Positions 1-11,465 of a stretch of 64,000 bases of DNA are shown in pieces. The stretch is from the NCBI GenBank assembly GCA_002731275.1, contig PCBK01000080.1, positions 62,001 through 126,000 of the forward strand, given 5' to 3'. A program made the position numbers and the translations under genes. The notes under the pieces were generated by a model. That model was not told the DNA's origin, made no database searches, and worked only from the letters and a program-made list of their open reading frames with translations. The stretch is from Deltaproteobacteria bacterium (GTDB lineage Bacteria > Myxococcota_C > UBA6777). Position 1 is the stretch's first letter, and the number at the start of each line of letters is the position of its first letter.

Positions 1-498
1 ATGTGCCGGGAGCTTACAATGGCCTTCTACACTGGACGCATTAACGGACTCGATCAGAGCCGCGCGCCCAAAACGATCTTCAAAGGAGAGGATGAGACAC
101 CCATCTCCAAGCTGACCTTTAGCTCCTTTTCCCATATTCGCATCGTACGAAATGCTCGCGAGTCCGACCAGAATATCGTCAGCTACTATGGCAAGTCCAA
201 CGCTAAAAAGCGAGGGGTGTACAGGCTATTTCGGCGCGAAAAGACCGTCATCGACGCTGAGCCAGACAAGGGCGGCGTCTCGCAGATGCTTCTCGACAAC
301 GTCGTCTCTTTGCGTATTCGGTACTGGGATCGTCAAAAAACAGATTGGGTACGTGAGTGGGACACTGAACGTATCGAGAACGCTCTCGCGATCCCGCCAC
401 TCGTCGAGATCAAACTCGTCTTGCAAGATGAGGGCGGCAAAAAAATGACCTTTTTAACTCGGACAAAGATCTTTATGTCCGAACGACTCACACGCTGA
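1..498 (+). CDS. gspJ: Type II secretion minor pseudopilin GspJ, C-terminal part
   Basis: GspJ is a minor pseudopilin that caps the type II secretion pseudopilus with GspI and GspK. The frame is open from base 1, so the gene begins upstream and the prepilin peptidase site and N-terminal helix are not visible. What is seen is the globular beta-rich part: a segment around residues 95-120 (LRIRYWD, then WVREWDTE) followed by PPLVEIKLVLQDE. That order, with a short W-rich stretch and then a P-P-x-V-x-I strand, is typical of GspJ. It ends 11 bp before gspK, which begins with a good ribosome binding site. The family call rests on this pattern and on the gspK-L-M-N genes that follow. Confidence 0.82.
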   Translation: MCRELTMAFYTGRINGLDQSRAPKTIFKGEDETPISKLTFSSFSHIRIVRNARESDQNIVSYYGKSNAKKRGVYRLFRREKTVIDAEPDKGGVSQMLLDNVVSLRIRYWDRQKTDWVREWDTERIENALAIPPLVEIKLVLQDEGGKKMTFLTRTKIFMSERLTR

Positions 499-509
499 GG
501 ACGAGGACC

Positions 510-1907
510 ATGACCACCCAAAAGAAAAAGGGACGCAAGCCAAAGAAACGCCGGGCTTCCAGACCTACGTTGTGGGGAATGGAGCTCGCCCCGACACCTC
601 CACACCTTCGTGACAAGAAGGAGAGTGTGGAGGACAAAGCCGAGTCTCAAGTCTCTGAGCGTCCCCGCTCCCGCGGTCTCGCGCTCTTGATCGTCTTGAC
701 GATGTTGGTGTTGTCCACGACGATTACGTTGGAGATGCAGTTTGACTCACGTGTCCAACTTCAGCTCGCCGCCAACAGTCGAAATGCGATCCAGGCCGAA
801 TACCTCGCTCGTTCCTCGCTCCAGTTTGTCCACTTATTGTTGGCCTTCGACAAGCAATTCCAGCGCCTCAAGAACAATCCACAGCTCAAAGCCGCGACCA
901 AGATGATGCCGCAGGTCGCGATGATTCTCAACCGGTTACAGTTGTGGAAGATCGCACCTGTCGACTCTGCGATGCTCAAGAAGATCGCGGGCGGGGCGTT
1001 TGGCGCGGCCCAAAAGAAACAGGACGACAACAAAAAAGGCGACCAGGGAAAGCTCTATCCTTTCGGTGAGTTTCAGGGGCGCTTTGGTGCGAAGATCGAG
1101 GATGAGAGCTCCAAGATCAACCTCAATCGCTTCGAGAACTACGGGGAGGGCGTTGCGCTCAAGCAGCAGCTGTTTGCGCTCTTTGCCCCTGAGAAGTACA
1201 ACCCTATCTTCGAGCGGACGTTGAAAGATGGTTCCAATATGACGCGTATGGACATGATCTCTGTCATCGCTGATTGGGTCGATCGCAACCGCAAAGTGGA
1301 GCACGAACCGAGCAACACCGAAGATAGTAAGTACCGTTACCCTGAACATGGATATACGACCAAAGACTACAAGATGTACTCCATCGAAGAGCTGCGTCTG
1401 TTGAAGGGAGTCGATGATATCTTCTTCCAAACCTTTGGGAAGCTGTTTACTGTATTTGGCCGCGTATTGCGTACCAACATCGCGGAGGCTGATAAAGAGA
1501 CGCTGCGTGCGCTCATTGTCTCCTATGCCAACATCAAGCCACAAGACAAACAAGTGCTACTGGCAGGGCGCGATCCAAACTTCAATCGTTTGATGGATCA
1601 ATTGATGATTTACCGCTCGATTATGGGATTCCCAACGACGAGCGCGTTTATGGATTGGATGAAGGCACCACGCCCCATCGACCCCCGTATCTACGCAGGA
1701 AGTAACACCTCTGCGAGTGTCCAATCACTTGGTGAGTTGCCCAAGATCCCCCTCAAGAGCAATATCCTACAACGCATTTCTGTCAACGCAGATACGTTTA
1801 AGGTCGAGTGCTCTGGGCAGGTTGGGAATGTCGTGCGTCGATTGACGGCGGTGATTTATGTCCACGGTAGTGGGAAGAGAGACGTTCAATATTGGCGGCT
1901 TCACTGA
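510..1907 (+). CDS. gspK: Type II secretion minor pseudopilin GspK
   Basis: GspK is the large minor pseudopilin at the tip of the type II secretion pseudopilus. The protein has 465 residues. Its prepilin-like segment is at residues 52-76 (PRSRG then LALLIVLTMLVLSTTIT), with probable cleavage after Gly56 and no Glu at +5, as is usual for GspK. The large globular domain follows, with the SKINLNRFENYG and ADWVDRN segments typical of GspK and a late helix-hairpin-helix-like region. The ATG is preceded by GAGGACGAGG, so the start is well supported. That gives an unusually long, Lys/Arg-rich 56-residue leader where about 6-20 residues is normal. Confidence 0.88.
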   Translation: MTTQKKKGRKPKKRRASRPTLWGMELAPTPPHLRDKKESVEDKAESQVSERPRSRGLALLIVLTMLVLSTTITLEMQFDSRVQLQLAANSRNAIQAEYLARSSLQFVHLLLAFDKQFQRLKNNPQLKAATKMMPQVAMILNRLQLWKIAPVDSAMLKKIAGGAFGAAQKKQDDNKKGDQGKLYPFGEFQGRFGAKIEDESSKINLNRFENYGEGVALKQQLFALFAPEKYNPIFERTLKDGSNMTRMDMISVIADWVDRNRKVEHEPSNTEDSKYRYPEHGYTTKDYKMYSIEELRLLKGVDDIFFQTFGKLFTVFGRVLRTNIAEADKETLRALIVSYANIKPQDKQVLLAGRDPNFNRLMDQLMIYRSIMGFPTTSAFMDWMKAPRPIDPRIYAGSNTSASVQSLGELPKIPLKSNILQRISVNADTFKVECSGQVGNVVRRLTAVIYVHGSGKRDVQYWRLH

Positions 1908-2072
1908 GCGGCCTGGAGAAAAAGGCTTGCAGGTCCCCGGATGTGCAGGCCATGTAAGCGCCCTTGTGGCTCACGTTGATAATACCATCCTTCGGGATGT
2001 TGATGATTTTGAATGGATGAAGGATGTGTTCTTTCGAGACGTTTCCTTCCTGATAGACAAGGCGATCGAGAC

Positions 2073-3701
2073 ATGGCACAAAGAATTCTCGGACTCGACA
2101 TCGGCCAATCCTCCATCAAGGGGGTGTTGATCGACAACAAGCTCAAGAGCTTCGAAGTCCTCGACTTTCATAAAGAACCCATCCTGGCTCCTGACAGTGA
2201 TGATCCAGAGGTGCACAAAGCCGCACTTCATCACTCCATCCACAACATCATGGAGAAGCTCGGTCCTGCCGACCAAGTCATCTCGTGTATGCCTGGTGGG
2301 ATGGGAGCCTTCGCGAACTTGGACTTCCCTTTCTCCGACAACAACAAGATCAACCAGACCATCGGGTTTCAGCTCGATGATATGTCGCCTTTTGATGTCG
2401 AAGACCTTCACTTTGATTACCAATTTATCGAACGCGAGAAGGCATCGAGTCGTTTGCTCGTCGGGAGCGTCCCCAAGGAAGAGTTCTCCGAGTACGTCGA
2501 GGATCTTTGTGTCTCAGGTGTCGATCCACGCATCTTGATGATGGATGGTTTGCCCTACTACCATCTGTTTAAGTCCGTCAAAGAGCCGCCCGAGGAAGGG
2601 ATCTGGGGGGTCTTGGACATTGGCCACATTTACAGCACCATCACGATCTTCCAGAAGTACGAAGAGGCGACAGACGCAGAGAAAATGCGCACAGAATCTG
2701 TTCGTTCGATGTCTCGTGGTGTTCAACAGCTCGCAGGTCCTCTCGCTGCGGCGTTAAACATTCCCGTTGAGCAAGTCCCGCAAGTCTTGAAGGAGCAGCT
2801 CGATCTTCGTCAGGCGGCTGAACCCAACGCATCACAGGTCACACAGGTCGTCTCACGTGCCTTGACCCCATTGTTGACAGAGGTGCGACGGACGATCGCC
2901 TCGTTACAGCGCAAATTTAGCGCTCCTTTTAAGACCCTCTATGTCACCGGTGGCGGTGCTCAGCTTAACGGTATTATCGAGTTTTTGAAGCATCGTCTTC
3001 ACCTCGATGTGCAACGCCTCGACTTGGATCACATTGAGACCGCAGAGGAGGTTGTTTGGCCTGTTGAGCAACAAGATGAGTACCTGAAGGCCCTCGCCCT
3101 CGCACTTCGTGGGACATACAACAGTCGCTTCTCGCAGATCAACTTGAGGAAAGGGGAGTTTTCTTTTAAGGGAGACCTACAATTTCTCAAGGAACGATTG
3201 GGGAGTATCTTTGTCGGCGTGTTGATCTTGTTGTTCTTGTTTTTGACGTCCGTCGCGACGAAGTTTTACGTGCTCTCCGTCGAGAACCAACGACTACAAG
3301 TGAAGGCGGAGGAGAGCTGTCGAAAGATCCTCGGCCAATCGATCTCCGACCCCAACCGCTGTGTGTTGATTATGCTCGATGAGATCCAGAAAGTGAGCGG
3401 GACAGGGAAGAAGGCCATCATCCCAAAAGTCAGCTCGTACGATGTGTTCTTGGAAGTGTACGACCGGGTCGCCAAATTGATCAAGCGTAAGAACGTCAAG
3501 GTCGAGATCGGGACGATGCGGATCGATGCCGGCCGTTTCGATATTGAAGGGGAGACGACATCGTATGGTGCGGTGGATCAGATTCAAAAACGTCTGTCGA
3601 CGTATCGCTGCTTTAAGAAGATGAAAAAAGGTCGCGTACAGCGCGTCTCTGGGAAACAAGGTAAGGTCGAGTTTCGACTTTGGGCACAAATCTCTTGTTA
3701 G
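2073..3701 (+). CDS. gspL: Type II secretion inner-membrane protein GspL (PilM-like actin fold)
   Basis: GspL links the cytoplasmic ATPase GspE to the inner-membrane platform through GspM. I chose the ATG at 2073 because the protein then begins MAQRILGLDIGQSSIKGVL, the first strand-loop of the actin/PilM fold; an in-frame ATG at 2013 only adds residues without family character. The 542-residue protein has an ASKHA-type cytoplasmic domain (about 1-350, with a GGGAQLNGI phosphate-loop motif), one transmembrane helix at about 379-400, and a periplasmic ferredoxin-like region. It lies 165 bp after gspK and 15 bp before gspM. A PilM relative is the main alternative, but the neighbours are all type II secretion genes. 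Confidence 0.85.
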   Translation: MAQRILGLDIGQSSIKGVLIDNKLKSFEVLDFHKEPILAPDSDDPEVHKAALHHSIHNIMEKLGPADQVISCMPGGMGAFANLDFPFSDNNKINQTIGFQLDDMSPFDVEDLHFDYQFIEREKASSRLLVGSVPKEEFSEYVEDLCVSGVDPRILMMDGLPYYHLFKSVKEPPEEGIWGVLDIGHIYSTITIFQKYEEATDAEKMRTESVRSMSRGVQQLAGPLAAALNIPVEQVPQVLKEQLDLRQAAEPNASQVTQVVSRALTPLLTEVRRTIASLQRKFSAPFKTLYVTGGGAQLNGIIEFLKHRLHLDVQRLDLDHIETAEEVVWPVEQQDEYLKALALALRGTYNSRFSQINLRKGEFSFKGDLQFLKERLGSIFVGVLILLFLFLTSVATKFYVLSVENQRLQVKAEESCRKILGQSISDPNRCVLIMLDEIQKVSGTGKKAIIPKVSSYDVFLEVYDRVAKLIKRKNVKVEIGTMRIDAGRFDIEGETTSYGAVDQIQKRLSTYRCFKKMKKGRVQRVSGKQGKVEFRLWAQISC

Positions 3702-3716
3702 GAAGGACCCTGTATC

Positions 3717-4283
3717 ATGGCATTATTTGAACAACAAGTTGACAGCCTTGTCGATTATCTCGAACGCATTTCGCCACGTGATCGGATGATGTTGGGGGTC
3801 ATTGTCGCAGGTGTTTCGGTCCTCGTGCTCTTTTTGGGGTCTATGTTTATCAACGGACGTCAGCGCAGCATGGAAGACGCCAACGATCAAGTGCGCAAAA
3901 AACTCGTACAGATCAAACAAATGCAAGGGAAGTTTGAGCAGGCGCGACGACAAGTCCAAGATCTCAAACGCAAACTGAAGCAAAACCGCGTCAACTTGAT
4001 GCCCTTTCTCGATAAACTTAGTCAAAAGTATAGTATCTCGATCTCTTCGATGAACCCGGAGACAGTCGAGGTTGTTGGGAAGAACACCACAGGGATCAAA
4101 GAGGAGGCTGTGCGGATTCAACTGCAAGCGGTCCCGCTTGCTTCACTCGCGAAGTTTTTGGACGCGATTGAAAACTCCGGCAAGGTCGTCAAGGTGCGCA
4201 AGTTAAAGCTAAAGCCAAACTTTAGTGATTCTGCGAAGCCAGATGTAGACGCGGTGATCTCAACATATGTTCTCGATTCATAA
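3717..4283 (+). CDS. gspM: Type II secretion inner-membrane protein GspM
   Basis: GspM pairs with GspL in the inner-membrane assembly platform. This 188-residue protein has a short cytoplasmic N-terminus with the YLERISPRDR segment, one transmembrane helix at about residues 25-45, a Lys/Gln-rich coiled-coil of about 50 residues and a small periplasmic domain. This is the usual GspM build and length. It starts 15 bp after gspL, behind GGAAGGACC. The sequence family is weakly conserved, so the call depends partly on position between gspL and gspN. Confidence 0.82.
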   Translation: MALFEQQVDSLVDYLERISPRDRMMLGVIVAGVSVLVLFLGSMFINGRQRSMEDANDQVRKKLVQIKQMQGKFEQARRQVQDLKRKLKQNRVNLMPFLDKLSQKYSISISSMNPETVEVVGKNTTGIKEEAVRIQLQAVPLASLAKFLDAIENSGKVVKVRKLKLKPNFSDSAKPDVDAVISTYVLDS

Positions 4284-4319
4284 GCGTCTCCGTAAAGAGG
4301 TGTTGAAAGGCATAGATGG

Positions 4320-5366
4320 ATGGAAAAATTTCGAGCGATCTTGCTGAAGGTGCTGTTATACGGCTCCTTTCTTATGGGGACCTTTCTGCTGTTCTTGTAT
4401 TGGACATTCCCGTATACGCGCATCTTTGACAGGGTGATCAGTCCTATCCAAAAACGCGCGCGTTTGAAAATACAGGTCAAAGATCTGCGCCCTCATTATC
4501 TGACTGGTGTGAGCATCAAGGGCCTCAACATCCAAAAGCAGGTGAAGAAGGGGACTGCCGAGGTCCAGATCAATCGTATTGTCGCGAACCTCTCGATTTT
4601 GCCGCTGTTTTTATTGCGACAAGAGATCCAGGCACGGGTGGAAGCTGCACAGGGCTCACTCGATCTGACAGCTTCTCACCGAAGCCGTATCGTCGATGTG
4701 GACCTCAAGATCAAGGACATCAATTTAGGCGCACTCGGACCACCTAACAGCGCCTTTCGTCATCGCAGCAAGTCCGATCCACCAAGACCGTTGCTCGCGA
4801 TGATTTTCTCACCTGTGTATGGACGAGTCAACGGAAGCGTCAAGTTGAAGGTTCCATTACCTGGCGCAAAGGTCGCGACCAAAAAAACTTCCAAAAAGAA
4901 AACACGCAGACGTCGTCGTTACCGACGAAGAGGTCGTGGGCTTGATATCACAAAAGTCAGCGGACGTATCAAACTGCGCATCAACGGATTCTCCGTTGGA
5001 CCTGGCTACTTTGCCACACAGCAGCTCGGTGAGGTCCCTGTCCCACTCGTCCAACTTGGTCGTTTTGTGATTGACATCCGTATCGATAAGGGCCGCGTGA
5101 CCATTATGCAGTGCTTCTCGAAGGGAGGGGCTGGGGAGCTCTTTGTGAAAGGGTTTGTCGTGTTAAGACGAGCTATCCCATACAGCTACTTTCAGGGTGA
5201 GTTTCGGTTTCGCGTCTCTGAGTCCTTCAAAAATGGCCTCAACACACCTGTTTTGAGTATGTTAAAGGGGCTCATTAACTCGATGGGACCAGGGAAAAGT
5301 GGATTTCACCTTTACAAAGGGCGCATTCCATTTCGTGGTCGTCCACGTCTGCGGCGTGTTTACTGA
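4320..5366 (+). CDS. gspN: Type II secretion protein GspN, deltaproteobacterial type (AsmA-like)
   Basis: The protein has 348 residues. It has one N-terminal membrane helix (about residues 10-30) followed by a periplasmic beta-rich domain with AsmA-like phrases (LKIQVKDLRPHYLTGVSIKGL, RGLDITKVSGRIKLRI). This matches the GspN form found with deltaproteobacterial type II secretion loci, which is longer than enterobacterial GspN. A Lys/Arg-rich insertion (KKTSKKKTRRRRRYRRR) lies near residues 190-205. The ATG follows GTTGAAAGG. The stop overlaps the next start as TGATG at 5364-5368, so the two genes are probably translationally coupled. Its exact role in secretion is not established. Confidence 0.78.
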   Translation: MEKFRAILLKVLLYGSFLMGTFLLFLYWTFPYTRIFDRVISPIQKRARLKIQVKDLRPHYLTGVSIKGLNIQKQVKKGTAEVQINRIVANLSILPLFLLRQEIQARVEAAQGSLDLTASHRSRIVDVDLKIKDINLGALGPPNSAFRHRSKSDPPRPLLAMIFSPVYGRVNGSVKLKVPLPGAKVATKKTSKKKTRRRRRYRRRGRGLDITKVSGRIKLRINGFSVGPGYFATQQLGEVPVPLVQLGRFVIDIRIDKGRVTIMQCFSKGGAGELFVKGFVVLRRAIPYSYFQGEFRFRVSESFKNGLNTPVLSMLKGLINSMGPGKSGFHLYKGRIPFRGRPRLRRVY

Positions 5367-5974
5367 TGAGCAACAAACGCCTCCAGAGGGACTCTGTCGA
5401 GCGACCTGGCCCTCCACCTTCAGGTATCCCCAAACAACGCCTTCCACGTTGGCTGAGCACCTGTTTACGTCTCATTTGTTACCCTTTTATGTGGATGGAT
5501 CTCATCGCACAGAAAGTCACACAGTGGAGCACACCGCCTCCTTACAAGATTACGGGTGGGTGCAAACAGCGCGGGCATTGTTGCCATTACGTCTTGATGG
5601 GGTGGCCGCCGATTATGGATAAGTGGCCGTGGTTCGGGAAATTCTGGGTGTGGTGGTACACGGAAGTGCATAGCTTTTACATGCGCGGCTATGACCTCGA
5701 AGATGAATCCAATGAGGTCGCGAAGGTGATGAGTTGTCGAAACCTTCGTGATGATGGTCGGTGTAATTCGTACTTGTTACGTCCGGCCATTTGTCGAGAC
5801 TGGCCTCGTATTGAGTACGGTGTCGAGCCGACGTTGCTCAAGGGATGTGGATACAACGTCGAGCTGAGGAGCGGAAGAGGGCGACATAAGCAGCAACAGG
5901 TCGACGAGGAGGGGGAGATTCAACGCAAGCTCACCTCTATCCAACGGGAATTGCAAGAAGAAGAAGAGGGGTAG
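5366..5974 (+). CDS. YkgJ-type CxxxxxCC cysteine-cluster protein
   Basis: The 202-residue protein carries a YkgJ-like (UPF0153) cysteine cluster: CKQRGHCCHY at about residues 66-75, then C...GRCNSYLLRPAICRDWP and a final GCGYN cysteine. In this family the cysteines are thought to bind zinc or an iron-sulfur cluster; the biochemical role is unsettled. A hydrophobic Trp-rich stretch (KWPWFGKFWVWWYTE) lies between the motifs, and the C-terminus is charged and coiled-coil-like. The start overlaps the gspN stop (TGATG), placing it as the last gene of the secretion operon, so a link with secretion is inferred from position only. Confidence 0.7.
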   Translation: MSNKRLQRDSVERPGPPPSGIPKQRLPRWLSTCLRLICYPFMWMDLIAQKVTQWSTPPPYKITGGCKQRGHCCHYVLMGWPPIMDKWPWFGKFWVWWYTEVHSFYMRGYDLEDESNEVAKVMSCRNLRDDGRCNSYLLRPAICRDWPRIEYGVEPTLLKGCGYNVELRSGRGRHKQQQVDEEGEIQRKLTSIQRELQEEEEG

Positions 5975-6319
5975 TCGGGTACGAACGCTCTTGTGTGGGG
6001 ACGTGAAGAGCGAGACTGTGTTGTCGGTAGGGGCGCTGTGACGCAAGTTGGGTGCACACTCCTGTTTTAGAAAGTCTTTTGTTCTTAAAGTGTTGAGGGC
6101 TTGTTTTGAAGGGAAGCGTTCGCGTTTTGCGTCTTTTCGTGTACACTATGCGGCGCTTTCGCGACGTGATCTTGATGTGTACAAGTTCATGACGTAATGA
6201 CATAGATTGACACATATCCTACGTATGATAGAGAGCAGAGAGCTCTTTGATTGAATAGACATGCCAAGGCCCCAAACTCAGTGACGCAGTGGCTTTGTGT
6301 GAAGGAAAGGCATCCACCT
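5975..6319. other. Intergenic region upstream of parC
   Basis: I find no gene here. It separates the secretion operon from the topoisomerase genes and must hold the parC promoter. A consensus TTGACA lies at 6207-6212 and a TATGAT at 6224-6229, but the 11-base spacing is too short for a standard sigma-70 promoter. A GAAGGAAAGG ribosome binding site at 6301-6310 serves the ATG at 6320. Confidence 0.5.
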
Positions 6320-8751
6320 ATGGGTACAAATGATATGGATTTGTTTGATCAAGCCCCCGACAATGATCGGGTGATCAAAGTTTCCTTACAAGAAGAAACC
6401 GAAAACCGATATCTCAACTACGCGATGAGCGTCATCACGAGCCGTGCTCTTCCCGATGTGCGCGATGGTCTCAAGCCCGTTCAGCGTCGTATCTTGTATT
6501 CGATGTACCACAACCTCAAGTTACTCCCTACGGCCAAATTCAGAAAGTCTGCGGCAGTGACGGGTGACGTTATGGGGAAGTTTCACCCCCACGGTGACCA
6601 AGCGATTTACGACGCGATGGTGCGTATGGCACAGCCTTTTAGCCTGCGCAGCCCACTGGTCGACGGTTACGGAAACTTTGGCTCCGTAGATGGCGATAAA
6701 GCCGCCGCCATGAGGTACACAGAGGTGCGGTTGCAGCCTATTTCCTTGGAGTTACTTGACGAATTGGGACAGGAGACTGTCGACTTTCGGGATAACTTCG
6801 ACGGGACGTTGCAAGAACCGATCGTGTTGCCTGCGCGCTTTCCACAGCTTCTCGTCAATGGTAGCGCTGGTATCGCCGTTGGTATGGCGACCAACATCCC
6901 ACCTCACAACCTCGGTGAGGTGATGGACGCTTTGCTGATGTTGATGGAAAACCCCGACGCGACCATTCCTCAACTGATGAGGAAGATCAAAGGTCCCGAC
7001 TTCCCGACAGGTGGAGAGCTTATTACACCACGAGTTGATCGTATCAAGATCTACACAAAGGGTCGTGGAAGTGTCGTCACACGCGGAGAGTGGAAAGAGG
7101 AAAAGAGCCGCTCCCAGAAGAAACAAAAGACCAAAAAAATTATCATCACTTCCATCCCGTACAACGTCACCCGCGCGACCATCGTCGAAAAAATTGCCGA
7201 GATCATCATCTCCAAAAAGATCCCCATGCTCGTCGATGTTCGCGATGAGTCGACGGAGATTACACGTATTGTCCTTGAGATGAAGGTCAAGACTGAGGTC
7301 GATCTGGTGATGGCGTATCTGTTCAAGCACACACCACTTCAGCAAAACTTTGCGATCAACTTGACCGCACTTGTCCCCACACCAAACCCTCTCGTCGCAG
7401 CGCCTTCAAAGCTCTCCATCAAAGAGATCCTGGAGCAGTTTTTGGCCTTCCGGATCGACGTGTTGCGACGTCGGTTTGAATTCAAGCTCGCCAAGTTGCT
7501 GCGACGTATCCACATCCTTAAAGGCTTTGAGATTATCTTCCATGACCTCGATGAAGCCATCAGGATCATCCGTCAATCAGATGGTAAGAAAGATGCAGGT
7601 CTCAAGCTGCAGAAGCGATTCAAAATTGACGAGGTCCAATGTGAAGCGGTTTTGGAGACGAAACTGTACAGACTCGCTCGTCTCGAGATCAAGAGCATCA
7701 TTGAGGAACTCAACAAGCTTCAAGCTGAAGCAGACCACATCCAAGATATCCTTGATCACCCAGCCAAACTCTCCGCTGAGATGAGGAAAGAGTTCGAGAC
7801 ACTCAAAAAAGACTATGCGGAGCCTCGACGCACACGTATTCGCGAAGTGGATACAAGTTTGCAAGTCCAACCCGAGGACTTTATCCAGGAAGAGGACACT
7901 CACGTCATCCTCACCAAGAACGGATGGATCAAACGTATCCGTACGATCAGCGAGATCAGCTCAATCCGTACACGAGAGGACGATGAGGTCGTCTCGATTA
8001 TGCCTGGCAGTACCAAAGAGTCGGTCTGTTTCTTCACGGATAAGGGCGTCGCGTATACGATGCGTATCAACGATGTCGTCGCAACAACGGGTTATGGAAA
8101 CCCCTTGCAGGATGTCTTCAAATTTGAAGATGGTGAGCGGGTTTTGGCATCTTTCAGTCTTGATCCACGTGCCGTCGGTGATATTGGCCTGGGTATCGGA
8201 GAGGAAGACAAAGAGACTATCCCTCCAACACACCTTGTCGCGATCACTGAGCAGGGGTATGGTTCACGTATCTCCCTCGCGACCTTTGCTGAACCTTCGA
8301 CCAAGAGTGGACGACGATTTGTGAGGCGCTCCAAAGGAGACTCGGTACTCTTTGTGTCGCTATGTGATGGCCAGGAGTCCACGCTCGTCGTCAGCAAGAA
8401 GAAACGTTACTTGATGTTCCCGTCGGAAGAGATCAAGTTTCTCTCTTCACCTGGGAAAGGTGTGCGTTTGGTGCAAATGGATGATGGGGATCTGCTCTTC
8501 ACTGCGACGATGTTTACCTCCAAAGAGCAACGACTGCGTGTGGAAACCGACGAAGACGATATTGTCGAGTTTGTCCCCGAAAAAATGAAAAAGGGAAAAC
8601 GCAACAGTCGCGGCCAAATCAAACGCAGCGTCAGAGGTTCCTGGAGTCACGTCTTGGAAGACGAGATTGTGATCCCCTCATTGTCGGAAGATACGACAGG
8701 AAAAACAGAGAACGACAAGCAAGAGACCACAACATCTGAAGGAGTCGTCTG

Positions 8752-8752
<1 letters not shown>
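6320..8752 (+). CDS. parC: DNA topoisomerase IV subunit A (GyrA/ParC family)
   Basis: This is the DNA-breaking subunit of a type IIA topoisomerase. From the ATG at 6320 (ribosome binding site GAAGGAAAGG) it has 810 residues; an upstream in-frame start at 6251 adds 23 residues without family character. The winged-helix region is clear, with the catalytic Tyr in [11 protein letters not shown] (Tyr133). The C-terminal beta-pinwheel (about 540-760) lacks a recognisable QRRGGKG GyrA box; the nearest stretch is [13 protein letters not shown] therefore prefer ParC over GyrA, though a divergent GyrA is possible. The residue equivalent to E. coli GyrA Ser83 is Gln94 ([10 protein letters not shown]). 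It overlaps parE by TGATG at 8750-8754. Confidence 0.85.
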
Positions 8753-10686
<1,934 letters not shown>

Positions 10687-10831
10687 CATTGTTGCTCAAG
10701 AGGGGGGATTGTTTCATAGAGCGAGGGGGAGCTTGCGACGATACAAATATACCTGTCCCCGGAGTTGGGGTTTGGTAAAGTTTGCATAAGTTGGGGAAGA
10801 TAATAGGAGAGAGAGGGGGAATGTGTGAGGA

Positions 10832-11452
10832 TTAGCGCTTGGAGAATTGGTAGCGCTTACGAGCACCTGGCTGACCGTATTTCTTACGTTCTTTGACACG
10901 TGCGTCGCGAGTGATAAATCCTGCTTTCTTGAGTGCTTTGCGCACGGGAAGAGCGGGACCGACTTCTTCACCTTCTTCAGTGACAGTGACGCCACCGGAG
11001 ACGAGTTTGTCTTGTTCGAAGGCGAGGAGAGCTTTTGCGATACCGTGACGGATAGCACCAGCTTGTCCGCTGAGTCCACCACCAGCAACGTTTGCCCAGA
11101 CATCGAATTGTCCACCAGTTTTGGTGACATCGAAGGGCTGACGAACGATCATCTGGAGTGTTTCACGTCCGAAGTACTCTTCCATGGGAGTGTACTTGAA
11201 GGGTTGTTTTCCGTGTTTGGCGGTCTTGGGGACACCACAAGCACGATCCAGCACGTTTTCGGAGAAAGAGACGTTTTCTGTGACTTCAGCGCCCGTTTTG
11301 GGGTCGATGAATTCAACAGTTGTGGTGTCTCCTTTGGGCAGAACACGCCATTTGCGAATAAAGACTTTGCCTGTCCCTGGAGCGATGTTGATCCGAGCGA
11401 CGGCGGTTTTACGTTTTCCTGTGGCGTTCCAACGTTCACCTTTAGTAATCAT
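10832..11452 (-). CDS. rpsI: 30S ribosomal protein S9, with two insertions
   Basis: S9 (uS9) binds the 3' domain of 16S rRNA, and its C-terminal tail reaches the P-site tRNA. The conserved core is unmistakable: [75 protein letters not shown] and the SKR end. From the ATG at 11452 (GAGAGAGG ribosome binding site, 13 bp after rplM) it has 206 residues, against about 130 in most bacteria. The excess lies in two places: about 55 residues between residues 33 and 90, and about 20 residues between 147 and 170. Both insertions are in frame and free of stops, so this is not a frameshift. It is cotranscribed with rplM. Confidence 0.93.
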   Translation of the reverse strand: MITKGERWNATGKRKTAVARINIAPGTGKVFIRKWRVLPKGDTTTVEFIDPKTGAEVTENVSFSENVLDRACGVPKTAKHGKQPFKYTPMEEYFGRETLQMIVRQPFDVTKTGGQFDVWANVAGGGLSGQAGAIRHGIAKALLAFEQDKLVSGGVTVTEEGEEVGPALPVRKALKKAGFITRDARVKERKKYGQPGARKRYQFSKR

Positions 11453-11465
11453 CTTGGTACCTCTC

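Noticed and set aside
1984-2000. CATCC-TTCG-GGATG hairpin between gspK and gspL as terminator
   Set aside because: The stem is only 5 bp with a weak T-tail, and the downstream genes belong to the same operon.
6207-6229. TTGACA with TATGAT as a parC promoter
   Set aside because: The spacer is 11 bases, far from the 16-18 needed.
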